From NCBI GenBank assembly GCA_900548615.1, contig URKW01000013.1, forward strand, positions 1 to 29,979: a stretch of 29,979 nucleotides of DNA, in the 5' to 3' direction. Under the pieces are notes generated by a model. It had not been told where the DNA came from. It ran no database searches and saw only the letters and a program-made list of their open reading frames with translations. Below are positions 14,858 through 22,134 of this stretch, piece after piece (the first letter of the stretch is position 1; every line of letters begins with the position of its first letter). The stretch comes from an uncultured Eubacteriales bacterium. Its GTDB lineage: Bacteria > Bacillota > Clostridia > Oscillospirales > Oscillospiraceae. A program made the translations under genes and the position numbers.

Positions 14858-15928
14858 ATGAAAACCGTTAAAGACTTTTTTATGATGGCGCTGGACATGC
14901 AGCTGTTTGCTGATGTGACCAACACCACCGGCTCCAACTCCACCGGCAACAACCTGTCGGCGGAAATGAAAACCTTCTATGACAAGGTGCTGCTGCGTGA
15001 GGCAGGCCCCAATCTGGTGCATAGCCAGTTCGGCCAGAAGCGCGACATCCCCAAGGGCAGCGGTAAGACCATTGAGTTCCGCAAGTTTAACCAGCTGCCC
15101 AAGGCGCTGACCGCCCTGACGGAAGGTGTGACCCCCAACGGCGGTGCGCTGGACGTGACCAGCCTGACCGCCACCGTGGCGCAGTACGGCTACTTCGTGC
15201 GTGTGTCCGACGTGCTGGATCTGATCGCCATTGACAATGTGATCGTGGAGGCCACCCAGCTGCTGGGCGCACAGGCGGGCGTGACCATGGATACCGTGGT
15301 GCGCAATCAGCTGTCTGCCGGCAACAACGTGCTGTTCTGCCCCACCGTGGCCAGCGGCACCGAGACCGCCGTGACCCTGCGCAAGAACATGAACACCACC
15401 AGCCAGCTGACCGTGAAGATGATCCAGAAGGCCGTTGCCACCCTGAAGAAGAACAACGTGCCGACCTTCAACGGCGACTATGTGGCGATCATCCACCCCT
15501 ATGTGGCCTACGACCTGCAGCGTGACCCTGAGTGGATCGACGCCCACAAGTATGCCCAGCCGGAGAACCTGTTTACCGGCGAGATCGGCAAGGTGGCCGG
15601 TGTGCGCTTCGTGGAATCCACCGAGGCCAAGGTATGGAAGGACAGCGACTGTCCCCAGAAGTCCGCGGGCAGCGGCAGTGATCCCGCCACCTACTACGGC
15701 GTGTTCTCCACGCTGGTGCTGGGCAAGAATGCCTACGGTGTGACCGAGGTGACGGGCGGCGGCCTCCAGACCATCGTCAAGCCTCTCGGCGCCGGTGAAG
15801 ATCCCCTGAACCAGCGCTCCACCGTGGGCTGGAAGGGCATCCTTACCGCCAAGATCCTGCTGGAGCAGAATATGGTGCGTATCGAATCCGTTTCCGATGA
15901 GTGGAGCGGCACCGTGGACGCCAACTGA
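14858..15928 (+). CDS. Major capsid protein, N4-gp56 family
   Basis: A 356-residue HK97-fold capsid subunit. The family pattern is clear: DIPKGSGKTIEFRKFNQLP, ALTEGVTPNGGALDVTSLTA, VAQYGYFVRVSDVLDLIAID and a following EATQLLGAQAGVTMDTVVR helix. The C-terminal part has TYYGVFSTLVLGKNAYGVTEV and a closing WKGILTAKILLEQNMVRIES strand pair. The first 18 residues end in LDMQLFA, the same Prp-type site as in the scaffold (expected cut F17|A18). Start ATG 14858 has GGAAGGGAG upstream; ATG 14882 would shorten the leader but keep the site. This family is typical of N4-like and many other podoviruses. Confidence 0.95.
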   Translation: MKTVKDFFMMALDMQLFADVTNTTGSNSTGNNLSAEMKTFYDKVLLREAGPNLVHSQFGQKRDIPKGSGKTIEFRKFNQLPKALTALTEGVTPNGGALDVTSLTATVAQYGYFVRVSDVLDLIAIDNVIVEATQLLGAQAGVTMDTVVRNQLSAGNNVLFCPTVASGTETAVTLRKNMNTTSQLTVKMIQKAVATLKKNNVPTFNGDYVAIIHPYVAYDLQRDPEWIDAHKYAQPENLFTGEIGKVAGVRFVESTEAKVWKDSDCPQKSAGSGSDPATYYGVFSTLVLGKNAYGVTEVTGGGLQTIVKPLGAGEDPLNQRSTVGWKGILTAKILLEQNMVRIESVSDEWSGTVDAN

Positions 15929-15936
15929 CATACTGC

Positions 15937-15963
15937 GCGGCGGGGGATACGCTCCCCCGCCGC
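15937..15963 (+). other. Stable 11-bp hairpin after the capsid gene
   Basis: GCGGCGGGGGA (15937-15947) pairs perfectly with TCCCCCGCCGC (15953-15963) around TACGC. No T-run follows, so a full terminator is unlikely. A very stable GC hairpin just after the most highly expressed gene may protect the mRNA 3-prime end or lower downstream expression. Confidence 0.7.
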
Positions 15964-15981
15964 AGAAGAAAGGAGAACAAC

Positions 15982-16302
15982 ATGGATAATGAAAACCTGA
16001 ACACCGCCCAGACTGCACAGACCGCACAGGACACCCCTCAGACCGCGCCGGAGCCTCCCAAGAAGGCGGAAAAGCCCAAGAAGGAGAAGATGGTGAAGGT
16101 GCTGCTGCCGCTGCTGGAAAACGGCGACACGGAGCAGTATGTGGCCGTGAACGGCAGAAGCTTCCTGATCCGCAGAGGTGAGGAAGTGGAAGTGCCGGAG
16201 TGCGTGGCAGAGGTGCTGCGCCTGAGCGAAAAGCAGAAGCGGGAGGCGTACCGCTATCAGCAGGAGGCCATCCGCCGGAGCATGCAGGGCGGCGATATGT
16301 GA
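15982..16302 (+). CDS. Small capsid-associated protein
   Basis: A 106-residue protein. The N-terminal 40 residues are low complexity and Thr/Ala/Gln/Pro/Lys-rich, with TAQ repeats and then KKAEKPKKEK, probably flexible. The C-terminal half (MVKVLLPLL, YVAVNGRSFLIRRGEEVEVPECVAEVLR) is a compact beta-plus-helix unit often found directly after clostridial phage capsid genes. It may decorate the capsid or form part of the head completion set; neither is proven by sequence. Start ATG 15982 has AAAGGAG about 7 bp upstream, and the open frame upstream overlaps the capsid end and hairpin only. Confidence 0.8.
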   Translation: MDNENLNTAQTAQTAQDTPQTAPEPPKKAEKPKKEKMVKVLLPLLENGDTEQYVAVNGRSFLIRRGEEVEVPECVAEVLRLSEKQKREAYRYQQEAIRRSMQGGDM

Positions 16303-16308
16303 GAAAAC

Positions 16309-16336
16309 AAGGGGGCCGGTGTGCCCCCTTTCTTCA
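16309..16336 (+). terminator. Probable weak intrinsic terminator or attenuator
   Basis: AAGGGGGC (16309-16316) pairs with GCCCCCTT (16323-16330) around CGGTGT, followed by TCTTC. The U-tract is short and interrupted, so partial read-through into the tail genes is likely. Confidence 0.55.
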
Positions 16337-16352
16337 AAAGGAGGGATGGGGC

Positions 16353-16718
16353 ATGACCATCATGCAGGCGCTGGAGGCGCTGGACAGAGAGAAGCCCAAT
16401 GTGTTCACCCAGGAGGATAAGATCGGCTGGCTGAACGAGCTGGAGGCTATGGTGACAAGGGAGATCGTGCGGTGTTACCGGGGCGGCGAGACGGCGGAAA
16501 TCCCTGTGCTGGGGGACGACGTGGAAGCCCAGCTGACGGCGCCGACACCCTATGACAGGATGTACCCCCTGTATCTGGCGGCCCAGGTGGATCGGCTGAA
16601 CGGGGAGTTGGGCAAGTACAACAACTCTATCACGCTGTTTATGACGGCGTATGGGGAGTATCGCAACTGGTACAACCGCACCCACGAGAGCGTGGGCGCA
16701 AGCGTGAAATACTGGTAA
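16353..16718 (+). CDS. Head-tail connector/adaptor protein
   Basis: A 121-residue protein of the small helical adaptor type that bridges portal and tail. The N-terminal MTIMQALEALDREKPNVFTQEDKIGWLNELE and the C-terminal YLAAQVDRLNGELGKYNNSITLF, then YNRTH, match a pattern I recall from clostridial phages directly after capsid genes. Start ATG 16353 has GGAGGG eight bases upstream; a nearby ATG at 16346 is out of frame. Twelve bases separate it from the next tail gene. The adaptor role is inferred from position and family pattern. Confidence 0.8.
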   Translation: MTIMQALEALDREKPNVFTQEDKIGWLNELEAMVTREIVRCYRGGETAEIPVLGDDVEAQLTAPTPYDRMYPLYLAAQVDRLNGELGKYNNSITLFMTAYGEYRNWYNRTHESVGASVKYW

Positions 16719-16730
16719 GGAGGGGCGGCA

Positions 16731-18491
16731 ATGCAGTTTCCCACACTGACAGAACAGGGGCAGAGCCGGGAGATGATCTCGACCTTTGCAGGCTATGACC
16801 ACAACAGGAGCATTGCGGCCAATGCCTTTTATGACATGAAGAATATGTCCTCGGACGGCTATCCGCTGCTGCAGAGCCGCGCAAGGCGCGGCGTGGTACG
16901 GCAGATGGAGACGCCCCAGGGGATTTTGGCCAAGGACGCTATGGCGTGGGCGGACGGCGGGAAGCTCTACTACAACGGGGCAGAGATTGTGGGCCTGACG
17001 CTGACGGAGGGCGAAAAGCAGCTGGTGAGCATGGGCGCGTACCTGCTGATCTGGCCGGATAAGAAGTATCTGAACACAAAAGACCTGACGGACTTCGGCA
17101 GTCTGGAAGCGAGCTACGAGAGCAGCGGCACGGTGACGTATCTTCTGTGCGGCGCGGACGGCAGCCCCCTGAGCAAGGTGTCCGCCACCAAGCCGGAGGA
17201 GCCCAAGGGCGGCGAATACTGGATCGACACCACGCAGACGCCCCACAGCCTGATGATGTGGAGCGAGAGCAGCGAGATGTGGATCGGCGTGGCGACGGTG
17301 TACACCAAGATCCAGGCGGTGGGCATCGGCAAGCCCTTCCAGGAGGGGGACGGCGTGGAGATCAGCGGCGCGGCCTATGGCGGCGACAGCGACGTGGTGC
17401 AGGCCCAATTTGAGGAGCTGAACGGCACGAAGATCATCTATGCCAAGGATGAGGACTATATCGTGGTGGTGGGCCTGATCGACCTGACCTATGAGCAGAC
17501 GGAGGGCACCGTGACGGTAAAGCGGGCGGTGCCGGACATGGACTATGTGTGCGAGGCCCAGAACCGTATCTGGGGCTGCAAGTACGGCATGGTGGACGGC
17601 AAGGCCGTGAACGAGCTGTACTGCTGCAAGCTGGGCGACTTCCGCAACTGGCGGGTATACGCCGGTATCTCCACGGACGCCTGGGCCGCTTCTGTGGGTT
17701 CAGATGGGGCGTGGACGGGGTGCGCCAACTACCTGGGCTATCCTACGTTCTTCAAGGAGAATGTGATCCACCGGGTGGCCATCAGCGCCGTGGGCGCCCA
17801 CCAGGTGACGGAGACGGTGGGCCGGGGTGTGCAGAGAGGCAGCTTCCGCAGCCTGTGCGTGGTGAACGAGGTGCTGTTCTACAAGTCCCGGACGGACGTG
17901 TGCGCCTATGACGGGAGCTTCCCCACCTCGATGGGAGCGGCACTGGGCGAGGAGCGGTATTCCGGGGCCGTGGGCGGCAGCTTCAACGGGAAGTACTACC
18001 TGTCCATGAAGGACAGCGGCGGGGCATGGCACCTGTTCTGCTACGACGCGGGGAAGGGCATGTGGCACCGGGAGGACAACACCCACGCCATGTGCTTTGC
18101 CGCCATGAACGACGACCTCTACTACATCGACGCGGACACGAAGAAGCTCATGTGTGTGCTGGGGACTCAGGGAACGCCGGAGACGGATCTGGAGTGGATG
18201 GCGGAGAGCGGCGTGATCGGGTATGAGTACCCGGACAAGAAGTATCTGAGCCGGTACAACATCCGGCTGCAGGTCGAGAACGGCGGAGAGCTGCGGCTCT
18301 ACTGCCAGTATGATTCAGATGGCAGGTGGGAGCATGCCGGGACGGTGCGCCGGAGAGGGACGGGGACGTTTACGGTGCCGGTGATCCCCCGGCGGTGCGA
18401 CCACATGAAGCTGCGGTTGGAGGGCAAGGGTGTTGTGCGGGTGTTCTCCATTGCCAAGATTCTGGAGCTGGGGAGTGATGTCGGATGGTAG
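16731..18491 (+). CDS. Beta-propeller-like tail/stabilisation structural protein
   Basis: A 586-residue virion protein, rich in Gly, Tyr, Trp and Asp, with repeating strand patterns. Examples are GKLYYNGAEI, GKYYLSMKDS, WHLFCYDAGKGMWHRED, MCFAAMNDDLYYIDADTKKLM and VVNEVLFYKSRTDVCAYDG. These suggest a beta-propeller in the C-terminal half. P22 gp10-like hub or nozzle proteins of short-tailed phages use such folds, so a role in the tail hub closing the portal is likely. Start ATG 16731 has AAGGAGGGG upstream. The stop overlaps the next gene by 7 bp. No signal peptide or enzyme motif is visible. Confidence 0.78.
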   Translation: MQFPTLTEQGQSREMISTFAGYDHNRSIAANAFYDMKNMSSDGYPLLQSRARRGVVRQMETPQGILAKDAMAWADGGKLYYNGAEIVGLTLTEGEKQLVSMGAYLLIWPDKKYLNTKDLTDFGSLEASYESSGTVTYLLCGADGSPLSKVSATKPEEPKGGEYWIDTTQTPHSLMMWSESSEMWIGVATVYTKIQAVGIGKPFQEGDGVEISGAAYGGDSDVVQAQFEELNGTKIIYAKDEDYIVVVGLIDLTYEQTEGTVTVKRAVPDMDYVCEAQNRIWGCKYGMVDGKAVNELYCCKLGDFRNWRVYAGISTDAWAASVGSDGAWTGCANYLGYPTFFKENVIHRVAISAVGAHQVTETVGRGVQRGSFRSLCVVNEVLFYKSRTDVCAYDGSFPTSMGAALGEERYSGAVGGSFNGKYYLSMKDSGGAWHLFCYDAGKGMWHREDNTHAMCFAAMNDDLYYIDADTKKLMCVLGTQGTPETDLEWMAESGVIGYEYPDKKYLSRYNIRLQVENGGELRLYCQYDSDGRWEHAGTVRRRGTGTFTVPVIPRRCDHMKLRLEGKGVVRVFSIAKILELGSDVGW

Positions 18492-19210
18492 TGATTCCCT
18501 CTCCACCCATGCTGCAGGGGGACAAGGCCCAGCAGCTACAGGACGTGCGGCGGTATCTCTACCGGCTGGTGGACACGCTGAACAGCAGCCTGAACAACCT
18601 GACGGCGGAGAATTTTTCCCAGGAGACGGCGGCGGCCCTGGGCGGGGCCACCCGGGAGGAGATGCAGCAGACCCAGGCGGATTTGAAATCCCTCATCATC
18701 AAGAACGCCAACGAAGTGCGCCAGACCATCGAGAAGGTGGAGCAGACGCTGCGGAGCGAATATGTGGCCATTTCGGACTTCGGCACCTTCCAGGAGAACA
18801 TGGAGAACACCATCACGGCCACAGCGGCGGGACTGGAGCAGGAGATCAGCACACGCAGCGAGATCGTGAACAACTTCATTGCTGCCACCAATGGCTACAT
18901 CCGCCAGGGCGTGGTGGGCTATGAGGGGCTGACGCCCATTATCGGTATCGCCATCGGCCAGGACATTCAGGTGACCGGCGTGAAGGAGACGGTAGGCGGC
19001 AAGGAGTACGAGGAGATCGACCGGAGCCAGAATATGAGCATCTGGACGACGAAGAAGCTGTCCTTCTACGTGAACGGCGGCGAGGTGGCGTATTTCGCCA
19101 ACGATGCGCTGTATGTGACAGGCATCCACACGGGGACGGTGACGTTTCCCAACTGGGTGATAGACGACGGCAACGGGCTTTCGTTCCGTTGGACAGGAGG
19201 TAATTCATGA
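18485..19210 (+). CDS. Tail protein with coiled-coil stalk and beta C-terminus
   Basis: A 241-residue structural protein. Residues 10-150 are helical with heptad character (AQQLQDVRRYLYRLVDTLN, LKSLIIKNANEVRQTIEKVE, LEQEISTRSEIVNNF), suggesting a trimeric coiled-coil stalk. Residues 155-241 are beta-rich (GIAIGQDIQVTGVKETV, KLSFYVNGGEVAYFAND, TGTVTFPNWVIDDG), resembling minor structural or appendage domains. A tail-appendage adaptor or fibre base is likely. ATG 18485 overlaps the preceding stop by 7 bp; its stop overlaps the tail-fibre start (ATGA). A needle protein is an alternative. Confidence 0.72.
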   Translation: MVVIPSPPMLQGDKAQQLQDVRRYLYRLVDTLNSSLNNLTAENFSQETAAALGGATREEMQQTQADLKSLIIKNANEVRQTIEKVEQTLRSEYVAISDFGTFQENMENTITATAAGLEQEISTRSEIVNNFIAATNGYIRQGVVGYEGLTPIIGIAIGQDIQVTGVKETVGGKEYEEIDRSQNMSIWTTKKLSFYVNGGEVAYFANDALYVTGIHTGTVTFPNWVIDDGNGLSFRWTGGNS

Positions 19211-21177
19211 GCAGCTACAGCTGGGGAAGCGGGCCGACACTTACGGTCAACATCTCCGATAACATCTACCGCGTAAGTTCGGGCAGCACGTCATATTCCG
19301 GTTATGTGACGGTGTCACTGGGCGGATGCAGCGGCGGCAGTTACTTCGGCTATTATATCGACGTGACGGTAAACGGGACGAAGAAGCGGCTGAAGGAGAA
19401 TTCGCCGGATCGCTGGAACAGCGGCGCGTACAGCGCCAGTTTCTATGTGGCCAGCAGTACCACCGCCAGCAGCGTCAGCATTTCCATTACCCTGGGCACC
19501 AACGCGCCCCGCGGCGGCAAGACGCTGACGTATACCACCAGCATCGGTTCCTATTCCAGCGGCAGCAGCGGCGGAGGCGGCACCACAGGGCCTACGGCGG
19601 GAGCGTCTACCCCGACACTGAGCAAGAACGGGGCAAAGCTGGGGGAGAAGGTGACCATCTATACCAACCGGGGCGACAGCCGCTATACCCACAAGGTGAC
19701 GTACACGGTGGGCGGGGAGACCGGCACCATCGCCACTGGGGTGGGGGCCAGCTGCGAGTGGACGCCGCCCACCAGCCTGATCGACAAGGTGACCACCAGC
19801 GGCGCGGCCTGCACCATCACCTGCATCACCTACTACGGCAGCACAAACAAGGGAACGGCCATGGCGCGGCTGACGCTGTATCCTCCGGATGGGGCGGCCC
19901 CCACGGTGACGGATGGGTGGATCAGCGCAGAGCGGGACAACAGCCTGATTCCCGGCATCAATGCCTGGGTGGTGGGATATTCCAAGGTGAAGATCACCTT
20001 TGACCCCAGCAAGGCCAGCGGGAACTTCAATGCCACCATTGTGGGCTTCTCGGTGCAGTACGAGGGGGAGACAGTGGCGGCGGTGGACAACACCGCTACC
20101 ACAAAGGCGCTGACCGGCACGGCGGCCACGGTGCGGTGCATGGTGACGGACAGCCGGGGCAACACCACCACGGAGACGGTGGAGGTGGAGGCGCTGGCCT
20201 ATGCGCCGCCTACCATCACGGAGGCCAGCGTCTACCGCTGCGACGACGCGCTGCTGGTGGCGGATGACGGCGTACATATCGCGGCCAGGGCCACGGCGGG
20301 CTGCACCGGGCTGAACGGGGAGAACACCGTGACGCTGACGGCGGCCTATAAGGCGTTGAACGCGGCGGACTACGGTGCGGAGGTGGCGCTGCAAAGCGGC
20401 GTGACGGGCATGGTGACGGGGAGCGCCGACATCTCCACCATGCAGAGCTACACGGTGCGCCTGACGGCCACGGACAAGGTGGGCAACAGCGTCACGTATA
20501 CCAGGGCGGTGCCCACCAAGTCGGTGACATTCCACCTGAAAGGTGGCGGCAAGGGCGCGTCCTTCGGCAGCTACGCGCAGACGGACTGCCTGCACTGCGA
20601 GTGGGACGCGGAGTTTGCCGGGGATGTGAGCATCGCCGGGGCGCTGAAAGTGGGCGACAAGGCGCTGGCGGACATCATCAAGAGCGTGGTGACGCCGCTG
20701 CTGCCCAGTGTGCTGACCATTGACGCCATCTATCCGGTGGGCAGTATCTACATGTCCGTGACGGAGAACGCGAACCCGGAGACGCTGTTTCCGGGGACGT
20801 ACTGGGAGCGGATCGCGGGAAAATTCCTGCTGGCCAGCAGCGAAGGCCTGTACGCAGTGGGAGCCACGGGTGGCGAAGCTTCCGTGATACTGACCGCCAG
20901 CCAGATGCCCAGCCACACCCACGGCGGCAGCATCGAGTCCGGCGGTGAACATAGCCACAGCTTTTCCGGAAACCAGTCCGGCAACAGCAGCGGCAGCCAG
21001 ACGGCAGAGGGCAAGGGCGCGTCCGACAGCCACTACACCTTCTACACCAGCACAGACGGCAGCCACAGCCACAGCCTGAGCATCAGCGCGGCGGGCGGGG
21101 GAGGGAGCCACAACAACATGCCGCCGTATCTGGTGGTACACATGTGGAAACGTATCGCAGGGCCGGAGACAACATAA
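19207..21177 (+). CDS. Tail fibre / receptor-binding protein with metal-binding tip
   Basis: A 656-residue probable adhesion protein. Residues 1-480 are Ser/Thr/Gly-rich repeated beta-sandwich-like units similar to the DUF859 siphovirus structural family. From about 510 the sequence is T4 gp10/gp12-like: IYPVGSIYMSV, GTYWERIAGKFLLAS, GGEASVILTASQMPSHTHGG and the end SHNNMPPYLVVHMWKRI. HxH motifs at 570-572, 582-584 and 620-622, plus H609, may bind metal at a trimer tip as in T4 gp12. Start ATG 19207 has AGGAGG six bases upstream. No reverse transcriptase or template repeat for targeted diversification is seen. Confidence 0.88.
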   Translation: MSSYSWGSGPTLTVNISDNIYRVSSGSTSYSGYVTVSLGGCSGGSYFGYYIDVTVNGTKKRLKENSPDRWNSGAYSASFYVASSTTASSVSISITLGTNAPRGGKTLTYTTSIGSYSSGSSGGGGTTGPTAGASTPTLSKNGAKLGEKVTIYTNRGDSRYTHKVTYTVGGETGTIATGVGASCEWTPPTSLIDKVTTSGAACTITCITYYGSTNKGTAMARLTLYPPDGAAPTVTDGWISAERDNSLIPGINAWVVGYSKVKITFDPSKASGNFNATIVGFSVQYEGETVAAVDNTATTKALTGTAATVRCMVTDSRGNTTTETVEVEALAYAPPTITEASVYRCDDALLVADDGVHIAARATAGCTGLNGENTVTLTAAYKALNAADYGAEVALQSGVTGMVTGSADISTMQSYTVRLTATDKVGNSVTYTRAVPTKSVTFHLKGGGKGASFGSYAQTDCLHCEWDAEFAGDVSIAGALKVGDKALADIIKSVVTPLLPSVLTIDAIYPVGSIYMSVTENANPETLFPGTYWERIAGKFLLASSEGLYAVGATGGEASVILTASQMPSHTHGGSIESGGEHSHSFSGNQSGNSSGSQTAEGKGASDSHYTFYTSTDGSHSHSLSISAAGGGGSHNNMPPYLVVHMWKRIAGPETT

Positions 21178-21192
21178 GGAGGAAACGACAGT

Positions 21193-22122
21193 ATGGCATT
21201 TTCTTATAAAGATTATCAGGAGAGCGACCGGGTCAAGAAGCTGGCGGAGCGGCTTGCGCAGCTGGAGAGCCAGAAGCCGGGAGACTGGACAGGCGGACAG
21301 TATGGCCAGCAGATGCAGGAGGCGCTGGACGCCATCAGAAAGCGGAAGAAGTTCAGCTATGATCTGAACGGCGACGCGCTTTACCAGCAGTACAAGGACA
21401 AGTATGTGCAGCAGGGCAAGCAGGCCATGCAGGACACCATGGGCCAGGCGGCGGCGCTGACCGGCGGCTACGGCAGCACCTACGGCCAGGCGGTGGGACA
21501 GCAGCAGTACGATGCCTATTTGCAGAATCTGAACGATGTGGTGCCGGAGCTTTATCAGCTGGCACTGAGCCGGTATCAGATGGAGGGCGACGACCTCAAG
21601 ACCCAGTACAGCCTGCTGGCGGATCAGTACCAGCAGGAATACGGCCAGTATCGGGACAAGGTCGGCGACTGGCAGACGGAGCGGAATTTCCTGTCGGGCC
21701 GGTATGATTCGGAACGGAATCTGGATTACGGTATGTGGGGCGACGCCAGAGACTTCGCCTACACCGACTACCGCAACGGCATTGCGGACGAGCAGTGGCG
21801 CAGACAGTATGAGGAATCCGTCCGGCAGTTCAACGAGCAGATGGCCCTTTCCCGTGAGCAATTTGCATGGCAGCAGGCACAGGCGCAGGCGGCTGCGGCG
21901 GCAAAGAGCAGCGGCGGAGGGAGTTCCGGCGGCGGCAAGAGCAGCGGGAAGCAGCAGGACGCGGAGAAATATACTTCGTCTACGGCGCTGCGGCTGGCTT
22001 CGGCGTCCAGCGCCTCGACGCAGGGACAGCTTATGGCGCTGGAGTCTATGTATGAAAATGGCAATATCACCAAAAAACAGTACAGTGATTTGGTATATGC
22101 GCTGAAAAACCCCGGTAAGTAA
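21193..22122 (+). CDS. Gln/Tyr-rich probable internal (ejection) virion protein
   Basis: A 309-residue protein, very rich in Gln, Tyr and Asp, mostly helical. Recognisable parts are MAFSYKDYQESDRVKKL, FSYDLNGDALYQQYKDKYV, a Gly/Ala segment MGQAAALTGGYGSTYGQAVG, a long helical region, and a Gly/Ser linker (about 240-255). A short C-terminal helical unit follows (GQLMALESMYENGNITKKQY) that resembles a SHOCT-like oligomerisation element. It sits between the tail fibre and the giant protein, 12 bp from the latter. By position in short-tailed phages it is probably packaged in the head and ejected, perhaps as a partner of the giant protein. No enzyme motif is seen. Confidence 0.72.
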   Translation: MAFSYKDYQESDRVKKLAERLAQLESQKPGDWTGGQYGQQMQEALDAIRKRKKFSYDLNGDALYQQYKDKYVQQGKQAMQDTMGQAAALTGGYGSTYGQAVGQQQYDAYLQNLNDVVPELYQLALSRYQMEGDDLKTQYSLLADQYQQEYGQYRDKVGDWQTERNFLSGRYDSERNLDYGMWGDARDFAYTDYRNGIADEQWRRQYEESVRQFNEQMALSREQFAWQQAQAQAAAAAKSSGGGSSGGGKSSGKQQDAEKYTSSTALRLASASSASTQGQLMALESMYENGNITKKQYSDLVYALKNPGK

Positions 22123-22134
22123 GGAGGACGGCCC

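Noticed and set aside
19207..21177. Diversity-generating retroelement acting on the tail fibre
   Set aside because: No reverse transcriptase gene and no duplicated template-like segment were seen in the window.
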